From Tribonema minus (lineage: Eukaryota; Sar; Xanthophyceae; Tribonematales; Tribonemataceae): a DNA stretch of 64,000 nucleotides. Positions within the stretch are counted from its first letter, which is position 1, and each line of letters begins with the position of its first letter. Shown here piece after piece: positions 19,951 through 31,500 of this stretch. Where the stretch lies: the NCBI GenBank assembly GCA_017506865.1, contig JAFCMP010000200.1, forward strand, positions 1-64,000, written 5' to 3'. A program made the translations under genes and the position numbers. Under the pieces are notes generated by a model. That model was given only the letters and a program-made list of their open reading frames with translations. It was not told where the DNA came from and did no database searches.

Positions 19951-22795
19951 CTACTGCTGCGACGCCGCGGTTACCGGCTCCGCATCCCTGACGGTCTCCA
20001 CTGGACTCTCCGCGGAGTCCACGTCTCTGACTGCTGTCATGGTGTACCCGAGCTTCTGCACGAGGTGCTGCTGGACGTACGGCTGGCGCCCAGCATTGAT
20101 GTACAAATAGGCGCTTTCTCTCTGACACTCCTTCATGTAGTGCACCAGGGAGTCCACGGCGTACTCTGCCGGCTCCACGGTGGCGGCCGCATGGAGCTGA
20201 GCGTTGCCATGCTGCTGCGAGCTGTGGTGACGCTCGTCCGCTGCCACGCGATCGAATGCGGGCTTGCGCGGCCCTTCCTCCAGCTCTAGGCACGCCCTGA
20301 GCACGTTGTAGCTGCTGCCGAACGCGCCGGCGTTTATGGCGTCCGCCATGCGCAGCAGCGTCACGTGCAGGGGCCTGCCGACGTGCAGCACCGAAACGCC
20401 GTTACGGTGCGCCTCTTCAGCAAGAGGCTTAATAAGATCGTGCGGGAGGTGCGCTTCGCGCGGCCAGCACGTGCCGAACCCGTGCTTCCCCACCAGAATC
20501 CCTATGGCGGTGAGACTGTTCAGTAGGGGGGGCATGCCTTTCACGCCGTCTTTGTGCGGAACCGGCACCAGTCTCGGCACCGTACGCGATAGCTCCAAGA
20601 CGGCTCTCGCGTCCTCTTCACCCAGTGGCGACGGGTGGTTCACCATCTTTAGCAGCCGCGACACGTACTCTGCCTGGATGCTCCACGTGTTTGCATCCTC
20701 GGGCGTCGCCTTTGGTGCACTTCTGTCCGTGTCTTCCGCCTCAGGCTGAGGCGTCTGTGGTGACGGCTCACTGCCTGGTGCTGTCAGGATTCTGTAGTGG
20801 CCATTGACAATGGGTGTCTTGGGATCTTTGTCAACGGACCATTCGTGGTCAAAGGCCACCACCGCCGTCTGCACAACACGTGTACACCAGAGGCAGGGCT
20901 TCAGTAAATGTGTTGCCGATGTATGCGCCGTGTGTCACGCAAAGCGACCGTGCCAAAGGCAGCACAGAGCGCCTGCTGTACACATCACATAAAATGCACT
21001 TCCTCAAAGTATTTTGCGTTAATGTCACCGGACCACTCGTAATTAAAGGCCACCACCGCCGTCTGCGCAGCACACCAGGTGCGAGAGGCAGGGCTTCAGT
21101 GAGAGTGTTGCCGTTGGATGCGCTTGGTGTTACGCAAAGCAACCGTGCCAGAGGCAGCACAAAACGACTGCTGTACAGATCACATAGAAGTAGAATGTAC
21201 TTCAAAATGTACTTTGAATGCGGACGCACATAGCCATGTACTTGCTTGAGGTTGAAAAACTCATCTATCAACGCATACAAAGTTGTCACGACTTGTCATG
21301 ACTTGAAGTGCATTGCTGAAGGATGCATAGCATACTTCAACTCGACATATCATCTACCACGGCGCCAACTCCACTGTAGTTTGGTCAATCACCAGCGCCC
21401 GGCCACAACACAGGCAAGGCAAGCCGCCAATGTAACTTTTGCAAAGGAAATACTGGTGTGTTCATGATCCACAGCGAAGTCAAGCACTTGATGAAGACAA
21501 GCGATTTGTGCTGCAGGTTGCCCGCCAAAGTGCCTTTTTGCATGCAAGTCTGGACTGTTGCTACAGGTACTAACGTTAGGGAGGCACTTGTGTGTTTGTT
21601 GCTCGCTGCATACACTCAAAAGTCTGCAGGCCGGCTGAGTGCATTAGCTCAATGTGTTGCTGCGGCATGGGCGACTAGATGGTACTGCGTCAAAATAGCA
21701 GTGGAGGAGGTACAGTTATGTGACATTGGCAGCCGTTGTTGCTGATGCCTGAGCTACACAACTGCCGTACTTCAACAAGCTACACAACTGCCGTACTTCA
21801 ACAAGTGTGAAGCCTCCAGATACGTACCTTGTGGCTGTTGCCGTGCTCGTGAAGCTCCTGTGCCAACTTCAACCTGGCACCCTCACTGCAGGAACGCATC
21901 ACCAAAGCGCAGAGTGAGAGACAACATGGGCAAGCAAGCTTCCACGGAGAAATGTGATGGCAGCGTCGAAATCAGCGCATTTGACACGGGTGAAGAGTGC
22001 ACACCAGACACAAGCTTCAGTGCTGCTTTGTCACAACGCATGACACTACAATGCATGCTGCAGTGTTGCCGCAAAAACACTGCATGTCTTGCGCACGCCC
22101 CGTAAAACGCATCGATGTGAACGCATGTGTCCTCAGGCTGGGCTTGCGTTGCGGATGCTGTGAGACAGGCCATGCGTACATGCAGCAGAATACCTGTCCG
22201 AGCCGATGGTGACCACGTCGATGGTGTGGTTGCTGTTGGTGAAACGCAGCACTGGAGTTGCTCCGCCATTGGACCTGCGTAATAGTCACAACATCACCGG
22301 CAGCAGTGAGGCGCAGTCGTCGGCCTCGGGGATGCTGGTCGCTGGCACATTCTTCATGCGCCGCATTTTACAGCAAGAGGTATGCCGAGGAAGCGTGTAT
22401 GAGTATGCCTTTGATTGGCTGACACGCCGGAGCCCAGCTAACACGGAGCACACAAAACAACCCAGCCCGTGGCGCGAGCGTGAGCAATTGATGCAACGGT
22501 GGTGCCTCACTTACCCTGTCGCCCGTTTGACCCTGGCAGCTTCCGGGGCAGCGTGACACTTCGGCGCAGCGTGCGTTGCGTCCAGCAGACCCCCTGCTGT
22601 GCAAATTCCAGCAGTAGCGACCGCAGCAGGCCACAGGCGCGGGGACACCTGATGCTCTCGTGTCAAATTTGAAAGAGACGCCCGTGTCGGCGGCCGACCA
22701 AGTCCACGGATTGTAGAGCAGCTAGCAGTGAGTTGCATCGGCCTTTTAACGATCGCCGTGCGCTGCGCGCAGCATAGCAGGCGTGTCGACAGCAT
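19951..22795 (-). CDS. TraB-family protein, paralogue 1 (organelle-targeted, membrane-anchored)
   Basis: Four exons fit in phase: 22795-22515, 22274-22194, 21885-21828 and 20868-19951 (511 residues plus stop). Exon 1 gives a presequence free of acidic residues (MLSTRLLCCAQRTAIVKRPM) followed by a short Ala/Gly membrane segment (WPAAVATAGICTAGGLL). Exon 2 holds HTIDVVTIGSD, at the position of the TraB GTxHxS strand, which is poorly kept. Exons 3-4 read LAQELHEHGNSHK then TAVVAFDHEWSVD, matching the family's I..V.PD.V..E segment. The last exon continues with LIKPLAEEAHRNGVSVLHVGRP (residues aligned with paralogue 2 F-AAL-TARQANIPVLLGVRP) and a C-terminal EYAVDSLVHYMKE block. Family function is poorly known, with mitochondrial outer membrane or chloroplast roles reported for some members. 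Catalytic His and Glu positions look altered. Confidence 0.6.
20830..21207 (-). repeat. tandem duplication of the exon 4 acceptor of TraB gene 1
   Basis: Two copies of about 180 bp (20830-21009 and 21024-21207) contain the first 38-45 bases of exon 4, its acceptor and about 130 bases of intron. The shared text includes aaaggccaccaccgccgtctg, gaggcagggcttcagt and ctgctgtaca. The copy nearer the exon body (20830) is used, since only it continues into coding sequence. Confidence 0.85.
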
Positions 22796-23496
22796 GCTGA
22801 GCGTGTTGTCGACAGTTCACCAAGACACCCTACCAAAACAGGCCAGAAAGTTGCCGTTCCAGAATTAGCTGAAGTAGTTTTTGGGCAGACTTAAATTTCG
22901 GCAAATGTGATAGGCTATAAATACTCACTGAAACATGCTTGCGGATATGCGACTCGGGAATCAAGCGTCAGTTGAGCTTCATGTTGCGGGACAAAGTGCC
23001 AGCCCAGACTTGATGTAGCTTGGAGTTGAAGATGTGCAACGAGCAACATACAGCAGCTCAATGGAAAAGACATGCTCCCACTCACCAACGTCAAGTCGAA
23101 CATGCAGCAGCTGATGCAGAAGGTGCCCTTTGCATGACAAGCAATGATCCCCTTTTGTTGATTTCTTGAAAGCAGATTAAATGACACATCTAGCAACATT
23201 GCTGCTTCAGTGGTGCAATGCCCGATAACATGACTGCAGCGTCAACATTTACTCAACACCTGTCATTATATATACCTCAGACGTATACAACGGGTACCAA
23301 TGAGTCGTGGCTGACGGAAGCGATACACGCCTCTAGATTTGCTCTTGCCTGAGCAAAATATATGATGCCTGATCTCCAATGATGAGCGCTCTCAGAGTGC
23401 TGATGATTTTGCTCTGTAACGTCCGTGTTTTGTGTTGCTGTTTAACGACATTAAAAGCACACTACGGCTTATATAGCATAAGTCTTCTTGCAAGCC
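22796..23496. other. intergenic region between TraB gene 1 promoter and FBPase 3' end
   Basis: Both flanking genes are on the minus strand, so this stretch should contain the FBPase 3' UTR and the TraB gene 1 promoter. At 23463-23519 an imperfect direct duplication (atagcataagtcttcttgc and atagcgtaagtcttgttgc) overlaps the last codons of FBPase. No other gene is seen. Confidence 0.5.
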
Positions 23497-25420
23497 TTAA
23501 ATAGCGTAAGTCTTGTTGCCCAGCTGCTGCACCCCCCCGTGCTCCCTGCCGTAGCTCTCCAGCTCTTCAATGTCACCAGCGCTGCCGAGAAAGGTGGGAA
23601 TTCGCTGGTGCACATCTTGTGGCACTTCCTCCAGTATGGGTCCTACGCCGGTACTGGCCTTCCCCCCTGCCTGCGCGTCAGTTTCAAGTACACCACGACA
23701 GCGATGATCAGCAAAGTCAACAGGCGCTGCATGCGTCAGGTGGTGGAAGCTCGTACTCTGCACTGCCTCCGCATGCCATGCCCGCATGAGCTGAAGTCAC
23801 TGAGCATGCAGCTGTGATCAGCAGTGATGGCATTGCGTTGTGCGGCCACAGAGTGCACCTCAACCGTGCCATTCCTTCGCTTGGCCATTCTGCACTCAAC
23901 CATGAAAGTAATGAAGTAGCACCAGCAATGTCCAATCACGAAATCCGCAACGCGTACCATGAGCACGTACTCAGGTGAAACCATCCTGCACTCAACGCTG
24001 TGAGTACCACGTGCAATTCAAATCACCAGCGCAATCTGCAACGCTAATCGCGGGTGCCCTGTTTGCCGCCTGCACCGTCCGATGCCCACTGACAACTTTC
24101 AACACAGACCTCACTTCAACACAACCACAACAACTTCACTTCAACAAATCCAACTTCACTCCCACCTGCTCCACGACGAACCCCATGGGGTTCCCCTCGT
24201 ACACGAGCCGCAGGTGGCTGCGCGGGTTGCTGGCGAGGCCCCCATGCAGCATCACGTGATGCACATCCGCCACGAGGCTGCAGATGTACACTAACTCATA
24301 GCGCTCCCCCGTCGCGCCGCGCCCGCGCTTCACGTCCCCTATGTAGCGCCGCAGGCCCGGCGGCCAGTCGCCCTCACGCGCCTCGTTGAGAGAGTACGAG
24401 CGCCCCCGCGGCGGAATTCTGATGCTCGCGCGCGTCAGCACAAACTCGCCGCACGTCGCGTCCAGCGTGAACATGTGCGTCCCCGCGCCGAGGCTCACCA
24501 CCATGACGGTGCTTGCGCCGTACAGGACGTAGCCGCCCGCCACGAGCTGCGACCCCGCCTGCAGCGCGTCGGCAGCGGCAGCGGCAGCGTCGGCAGCAGC
24601 GGCTCCGGCGGCAGCGCCGGTGCGGGTCCTGTAGATGCCGAAGATGGTGCCGGTGGGGATGCTGGCGTCGACGTTGGAGGACCCGTCCAGGGGGTCGAAG
24701 ACGGCCACGTACGGCGCGCCGGCGGTGCCCACGACGGGCGCGCCCTCCTCCTCGCTCGCGATGACGCCGACCTTGCCGCAGCGCAGCAGCGCGCTCACGA
24801 GTACGTCGTTGCTGACGACGTCGAGTTTTTTCTGTCTGTCGCCGCTGATGTTGACGCCGCCAGTGCCGCTGCTGGTGCCGATCTCTGCCAGCCCCGTCGC
24901 CTTGTGTATGGCTGCGAGCCGCACCCTGTGGGCAATGACCTTGCAGGCTTTCTGAGGAGCGGATGGAGTGAAATGCAATAGTGGAACACTACGTATCAGC
25001 AGGCGTTGAGCGCACGAGTGTTTGCCAGTGGTGAATGACAGGCTGTTGTCGTGCTGCAGTAGGTGGGCCTTGCTGTACAATGCGGTAGTGCATTCAGCAG
25101 CCCATGCACGTGCAGGACTGTTCGCATGCACGTCTCATTTGCAGCTTGGCAGGGCAACAACACACAACTTGGTCTAGCGCTGCTGATCCTTGGCTCAATA
25201 GTATACGCAAACGCGCTGAATTTTTGAACTGATACACAACAAGCCCCCTAGAAGATCAAAAGGGTATCGTCACCTGTAGAGCCCCGAACAGAATCACCAT
25301 GTCGTCGTCAACCTCCCCCGGTCGCTGAGCTGCCTGCTCGCTCACATGCTCCAACAGCGATGGCTGCTCCACGAACGCATGCGGTTTAAGTGGTGAAGCT
25401 GAGTTGCGGACTGGCAGCAT
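23497..25420 (-). CDS. FBP: fructose-1,6-bisphosphatase
   Basis: Exons 25420-25274, 24951-24166 and 23670-23497 join in phase 0 to give 368 residues, the usual size. The enzyme hydrolyses fructose 1,6-bisphosphate to fructose 6-phosphate in gluconeogenesis or the Calvin cycle. Diagnostic motifs are GVIASEEEGAP, the metal and active-site strand VFDPLDGSSNVDASIPTG, FGIYRTR, LVAGGYVLYGASTVMV, the substrate-binding NPRSHLRLVYEGNPMGFVVEQ region and the C-terminal HQRIPTFLGSAGDIEEL. The loop after FGIY carries an Ala-rich insert but no cysteine, so the redox-regulatory loop of classical chloroplast FBPase is absent. I see no clear transit peptide. A cytosolic-type enzyme is likely. The start (MLPVRNSASPLKPHAF) is the ATG nearest the conserved N terminus. 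Confidence 0.9.
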
Positions 25421-25777
25421 CAGGAACCCGTATGCACAACAACATCGTAACAGCAACAGCCAGGTTGCACAGGAGGCGTGCATGTGTTCCCACGGATGGC
25501 ACGCAGTTCAGTATTCTTGTACTTTCAACGCAACATCGTCAGGTCCGGGCGATCATCCACCAAAGCCACGGTCGCGGCCCCCGCTGCTGCCTGCCCTAGC
25601 TGCTACACCTGCGTATACACACCGAGTTCAAATGGAGGATGTCACCCGAAAAGCACTTGCAGTTTGCAACTTCCTGTTTTTTCCTGAACTGGTAAAGCGG
25701 CCACTGCAGGAGTGAAAGCAAACTCACAGCAGTTGATCCCTCCCACTTGTGCCTGATACAGCTGCGGAGCAACGAAC
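25421..25777. promoter_or_regulatory. shared promoter region of divergent FBPase and NFU1 genes
   Basis: A gap of about 357 bp separates the ATG codons of the minus-strand FBPase gene and the plus-strand NFU1 gene. No TATA-like element is obvious. The bidirectional promoter is inferred from orientation alone. Confidence 0.4.
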
Positions 25778-26446
25778 ATGGCCTGCCGTGCTATTCGTTT
25801 GGTCCGACGATCTGGCGTGGACAGGCTAGGACACTGCTTTGCGGGAGCGGCATCGGCGCAAGCTGGAGTGTCGCAGTACCACAGCCTAGCTAGTCAGCGA
25901 CAGCCTGGCGCGATCGGAGCAGCGGGTGGCACCAGACGACGACCCTCAAATGCAGGCTGGTCACTGCAGCAGCAGCAGCGGAGAAGCCTGTTCATCCAGA
26001 CAGAGGACACACCCAACCCAAACAGCATCAAATTTCACCCCGGCCGGACCGTTCTGCCTGAGGATTACGGCACTGGCTTCTTCTGCACGAAGGGCGACGC
26101 GGATTCCAAGAGGAGCCCACTTGCTCGCAAGGTATTCGCGGAGATTGAGTACGTGAATGGCGTGTTTCTGGGCCGGGATTTCATCACCCTCACCAAGACC
26201 GACGAAATGAGCTGGAAGCTGGTGAGGCCCATGGCTCTGAGCGTGATCATGGACTTCTTTGCGGAGAACAAGCCGGTGATCACGGAGGCTCCCGTGGCGT
26301 CCGACACGGCGGCGCACGAGGACGATGACGAGGTTGTGGCCATGATCAAGGAGCTCATCGAGGAGCGCATCAGGTGTGACCTTTTTAGGGTTAGAGATAT
26401 AGGGTTTAAGGGTAGGGTCAGGGTTACGCATCCCACAGACCTTTTG

Positions 26447-26485
<39 letters not shown>

Positions 26486-27802
26486 GTTGACATGACGACG
26501 AGGTGGTGGCCATGATCAAGGAGCTCATCGAGGAGCGCATCAGGTGAGGCTCTTCCCGCAGACCTCTTTAGGGTTAGGGTTACATAGAGGTTAGAGGTAG
26601 CGTTAGGGTTAGGTTGACATGACGACGAGGTGGTGGCTATCATCAAGGAGCTCATTGAGGAGCGCATCAGGCGAGGCTTCTTGCAGACCTTCAGGGTTAG
26701 GGTTAGGGTTGAAAGTTAGGGTTATGTTGAGGAATGTAGCTCATGTTGAAGTGATAGTCAGCAGTCGAGACAGTTCAAGCGTGTGCGCTGTGGCCGCAGC
26801 TCTAGGTGGCAGTGCTTTCGCGCCCAGGCATCGAGACAGGTTGGCCGCGAGTTTGGTGCTGCCCACCTGCTGCATGAGCTGTTGGTGCCGTTCAAGCGCG
26901 TGCGCTATTGCTGCGGCTTTGGGAGGCAGTGCTATTACGCCAAAGTATCTTGAGTCCTGCCAGGTCGACATGCTGTTGGCAGTCTGCTTCGTCTGATTGT
27001 ATTTATGTTTTGAAGTGAACTTATGCGTGTTGGAGCTCTGTGTATGCTGCTCGAACACAACTGTTGAGGTCACGGTCGCTGTCGCCCTTTCATACTGTCG
27101 GCTCTCAACAGGCACTATTTTTCAAAGGCATGTGCGGCAGCAATTATTTCTATTTTATGCAGTAAGCGACCCTGTTCGATGAGCAGTTGTTTGCGGAAAT
27201 TGACACGCCTCCGAGAGCGCTGTCGTGGCCAGCTGCACTGGTGTACGGAGAGCACACCCCAGACTTGCGGCGTTGCAGAAGTAGGCAGGCCGGTACACAC
27301 TGCAAACGTCATTAATAGCCTGTGTTTGGTATACCCTGCATGCAATGGCAGCTCACGGACTCTGTCTCTGTCCTAATGAAAGGAAGAGTCAATCCTGGGA
27401 ACTACAGTCATTTTTGCACCCATGCTCGAATCGGGAGGGACTGCTGCAGCCCTGCACCGCGGTTTCATGGCGTATGCAATACTGATGTGAGAGCTGTCAT
27501 GCACCTACCTACCTACCTTTGTCCGCAGGCCGTCTGTGCAAGACGATGGCGGCGACATCTTCTTCAAGGGCTTCGACAGGGACCTGGGTCTCGTCAAGCT
27601 GCAGCTGGCGGGCTCCTGCAAGGGCTGCCCCAGCAGCAGCGTGACGCTCAAGCAGGGCGTGGAGGCCATGCTGATGCACTACGTGCCGGAGGTGCAGGGC
27701 ATTCAGGAGATCGTCGACGACGAGCTGCAGGAGCTCAATCAGAAGGAGGCCACGTCGCTCGAGGCGAAGCTCGCCAAGGCGGGCATACCGTACGCCGACT
27801 GA
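25778..27802 (+). CDS. NFU1: NFU1-type iron-sulfur cluster scaffold, mitochondrial
   Basis: Exons 25778-26373 and 27529-27802 join across a split Arg codon ([12 protein letters not shown]) to give 289 residues. The Arg/Ser/Gln-rich N terminus ([18 protein letters not shown]) looks like a mitochondrial presequence. The Nfu N-domain follows, with [22 protein letters not shown]-like [13 protein letters not shown] and [18 protein letters not shown]. The C-domain in exon 2 carries [12 protein letters not shown] and the cluster-binding CxxC in [18 protein letters not shown]. The protein would assemble or transfer Fe-S clusters to mitochondrial apoproteins such as lipoate synthase and respiratory complexes; this is family knowledge. 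The intron after exon 1 holds two extra copies of the exon end. Confidence 0.92.
26313..26730 (+). repeat. NFU1: triplicated NFU1 exon 1 end with TTAGGG spacers
   Basis: The last 50-60 bases of exon 1 plus donor (26316-26380) recur at about 26490-26552 and 26614-26680. All read gacgacgaggtggtggc-like, then atcaaggagctcat, then gaggagcgcatcag. Donors are gtgtga, gtgagg and gcgagg respectively. Each copy is followed by a stretch of TTAGGG repeats (26380-26487, 26563-26612, 26694-26722). The second copy has the best donor consensus. Splicing from it would leave the frame to be resolved through repeat sequence. Confidence 0.9.
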
Positions 27803-28520
27803 GGGGCGCTGATGTATACATACATACCCTATACGCGCTACGCGCTGGCTGAGCGCTGATGACACGCGCTGCAGACTGAGCATTGTGGCGCGCGTCGTCG
27901 TAGGTATGCTGTTCCCAGTTTAAGTTGTGGCGGTGTCATGACCACGCTGTAATATCCACGCTGCAGACATCAGTGGTATTTCGTCCTGTGGCTTTGCCTC
28001 GGTGCTGTGTTGTGTTGGCTGGTGAGCTGAGCCCGGTAAGAACCTGTTTTTCTGCATCTGATTCTGCATATGATGCTGACGTCTGTCTTCACGTGTGGCA
28101 GCACCCAGTTCATAGTCCACTGCGTTTGTTTACGGGCATAGGCAGCTGTTTGTGTTCGCTTGTTGGCTTGTTCGTGTTTTGTTTGCTATTACATGTTTGA
28201 AGGTGCATCCATTGCCTGATCGAGAAGCCATTGAAGATCACCAACGAGTCGATGGCTCTCGCAAGCTTGATGTCATCATGAGACTTTGAAGTTGCGCTTC
28301 ACAGCTGCAAAAACTTTACCTCCGGAATAAATGACGCTCACTGTTGAAGTTAAATGGATCTTTGAAGGCGAACGCTCTGGACTGGCCATGCGGACGAGAA
28401 CGGTGGCTAGTCAGCTTTTATGTTTACTGACGTCGGATGCATCACAAGGCAACGACTAGCGTCTGGTTAGTGGGTTAATCTGCTTCCACTACTTCACAAT
28501 ATCACACCAGCTGAGGGAGG
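27803..28520. other. intergenic region NFU1 to NPC1-like gene
   Basis: Both flanking genes are on the plus strand. The stretch should carry the NFU1 3' UTR and the promoter of the next gene. TTGAAGT heptamers lie at about 28288 and 28344. No gene is seen. Confidence 0.5.
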
Positions 28521-31500
28521 ATGCTGAGGGAGTGGCTACGCCGGCATGGCCGGAACGTCGCATCGCGGCCCAGGGCAACCATAGCATGCTGTGTGTCGCT
28601 CTGCGTGCTGGCGCTGCCGGGGCTACTGCTGGTGAAAGTGGTCACGAATCCAGAGCAGGTACATGAAATCAATAGTTGAATAGGGACACGCTGTGTGCAG
28701 CTTGTATGATGTCATGAGCTGATGGTGCACGAACATGGCAAAGTGCCTTGGTGCCTGTGGTCTTGAAGTGCTGCAAGATCTCTCAGGCACATGTAACGCG
28801 CAGAATGCATGTCCATGTTGTGAATTTTGCACCAGCACCAACCAACAATTGTTGACATCACAGAGCTCCTTCATGCATTGGCAAGCCGCGACCTTCCTCA
28901 ACTTCGTCCTACACTTATACGACGTCAGTCCCACACTCAATATTTCCGCATCGTGCAACCTGTTGCAGGTGTGGATCCCAGCTAATAGCAAGGTGTCCAA
29001 TCAGAAGCGCTTCTTTGATGCCGCTTTCACGCCCTTTTTCCGCATCAACCAGGTAAGGCGGCAGACCGCAGCCACTGGCACTCTCCATCCTCATGCGTAG
29101 CCTGCAGCTGTGTAAACTGCGTCACATTTCTGCATGATGGCTGCAAAGAAGTGGACAGGTGTCTTCTCAGATAGTGATGGCTGAAGTGCCCATGTGTGAC
29201 TGTTGTCAATAGGCGTCGCATGACTCGCGCTGCTTCTGCGGCTGACAAGAATCGCCATTGGCAGCAACATCTGCCTTTCCCGCCCTGCACCACTGTGTGC
29301 TATTCTCTACGCCGCCGAGCTACTGCCCTGCACCACTGCGAGCTATTCTCTATGCCGCTGAGCTACCGGCACTGAGCTACCGGCACGGCACCAGTCACGC
29401 AATGCTGCCGCCTCCCCCAGCGGCAACTGTACTTGAATATGCGTACCCAGCCCACTGCTGCGCGACGCGACTCTGCGCCAGCTCACACAACGCACCACTC
29501 AGCTCGCGCGCGCACTGTATTTCCTTTTGCCACTCGTCGCCTGCAGGCCATCTTCACCGCTGTCGAAGCGCCCGGCGCCGACTCCCCCACCGACCTCATC
29601 ACCCACCGGCACCTCCAGAAACTCATGGACGTGCAGCGCGCCATCACAACCGGCTCCGTCGCAGTGCCGCTCGATGCGTTGCCGCCGAGTGCGCCGCCAC
29701 CTGGCTTCTCTCACAGCATGCTACCTGGCGCCCCTCACAGCAAGCCACCTGGCACCCCTCACAGCGCGCCACGTGGCGCCCCCCACAGCGCACCCGCCGC
29801 CGCCGCCGCCGCCGCAAAAGTGACGCTGGACGACCTGTGCTTCAAGCCCATCGACGGCGCCGGCTGCCTCATCGAGAGCCCCGCGCAGTACTGGCTCTCC
29901 GACCCCGTGCTGCTGGCCACGGACCCCGCGCCCGCGCTCACGGCGGCGTGCCAGAGCGCGCAGCCGGCGCTGCGCACGCGCCTGCCGTGCTTCGACGCGA
30001 TCGGCACGCCCGTGCTGCGCGACGTCGTCTTCGGAGGGCTCGGCGCGAGCGCCGCGGCGGCGTCGCCGGACCCCTGCGGCGCCGTCGCGCCGTCCGCGCG
30101 CGCGCTCATCATCACCGTCCTCCTCAACAATTTTCAGGACGACGACGCATATCAGAAACGCGCCGCGGCGTGGGAGCGCGGCGTCTTCGAGGCCGCCGTC
30201 GCCGCCGCGGACGCGCGACTGCGTAACGACGTACATACCCCCATGCGCGTGAGCGCTGTCGCAGGGCGCAGTGTGCAGGACTCTCTGGCCGCGGAGGCGC
30301 GCCAGAACGCGTGGGTCGTCGCCGCGAGCTACGCGGCCATGTTCGTCTACGTGGCGGCGGCGCTCGGCGGCGGCAGCAGCGCGCAGCACAAGCGGCGGCG
30401 CGGCGCGCGCTGCGCCCTCGCCGCGACGGGCCTCGTCATCGTGGCGGCGTCGTTTGCGGCGGCGATAGCAGTGCTCAGCGCGTGCGGCCTCGCCACGACG
30501 CTCATCGTGTGGGAGGTGGTGCCGTTCCTCGCGCTGGCCATCGGCGTCGACAACGAGTTCCTGGTCGCGCGCGAGTTCGACAGGCTGCTGCTGCGCCGTG
30601 CCGCCGCCGCTGCTGCCGCGGATGACACCGATGAAACTGGCGGCGGCGGCGGCGGCGGCGGCGCGTACGCGTTGCTGAGCGACGCTGCGGCGGACGGCGA
30701 CGGCGCTGCGGTGGAGGTCACGCAGCGCGGCGTTGACGGCGGCGGCGGCGCCGACAGCAGCAGCAGCGATGGCGGCGGCGGCGGCTCAGATTTGTCGCCG
30801 CGAGAGTCAGCAGCAACGGCGCATTGGGGGATGTGGGGGGCTTGCGGGCGGTTACAGCGGAGCGCTGCTGCTTGTGCTGGGCGCTGCTGTCAGGAGGCAG
30901 CTGTGGATGCTGCGGTGGCGGAAGTTATGGGCGAGGCGCTGGCAAATGTGGGGCCCGGGATACTGGCGGCGGGGGCCTGCGAAGTCATCACCTTCGCAGT
31001 AGGTGAGCGCTGCTGCGCGGTTGCTGAGCGCTGCTGTAGTGTGCTGGGAGGAAACATGAAAGAAACATGCGTTTACAAATGCTGGGTCAGAGAGGCTTAG
31101 ATGCCCTATATACCCTACGGTTTTCTTCCCACCTTCTCAAGGTACGCTATCTTGAGTGTGGCACTTAGATTGCAAGATCCTCCAAGCTAAAATTGTGCTT
31201 CAATTGTGTCCCGTCAAGGATTCCTCCCGACTGCGCATGCGCATTGAGTTGGATGTAGGCCTAGGATTTGAGTGCTGCACTGCTGAGCCGTGCCACACAT
31301 GCTGCACACGCTGGAGGCCAAATGCAAACTGATCTTTCGCCCCTCTGATGCCCCTTCCCCCCCGTCCCCCCCCCTCTCCCCCTCCCCCCTGCCCCTTTCC
31401 CTGGGGTATGTACCGGCACGCAGGCGCACTGACCAACATCCCCGCCCTCACGCAGTTCTGCCTGGTCGCCGCCGCGACAGTGCTCATCAACCTCCTGCTG

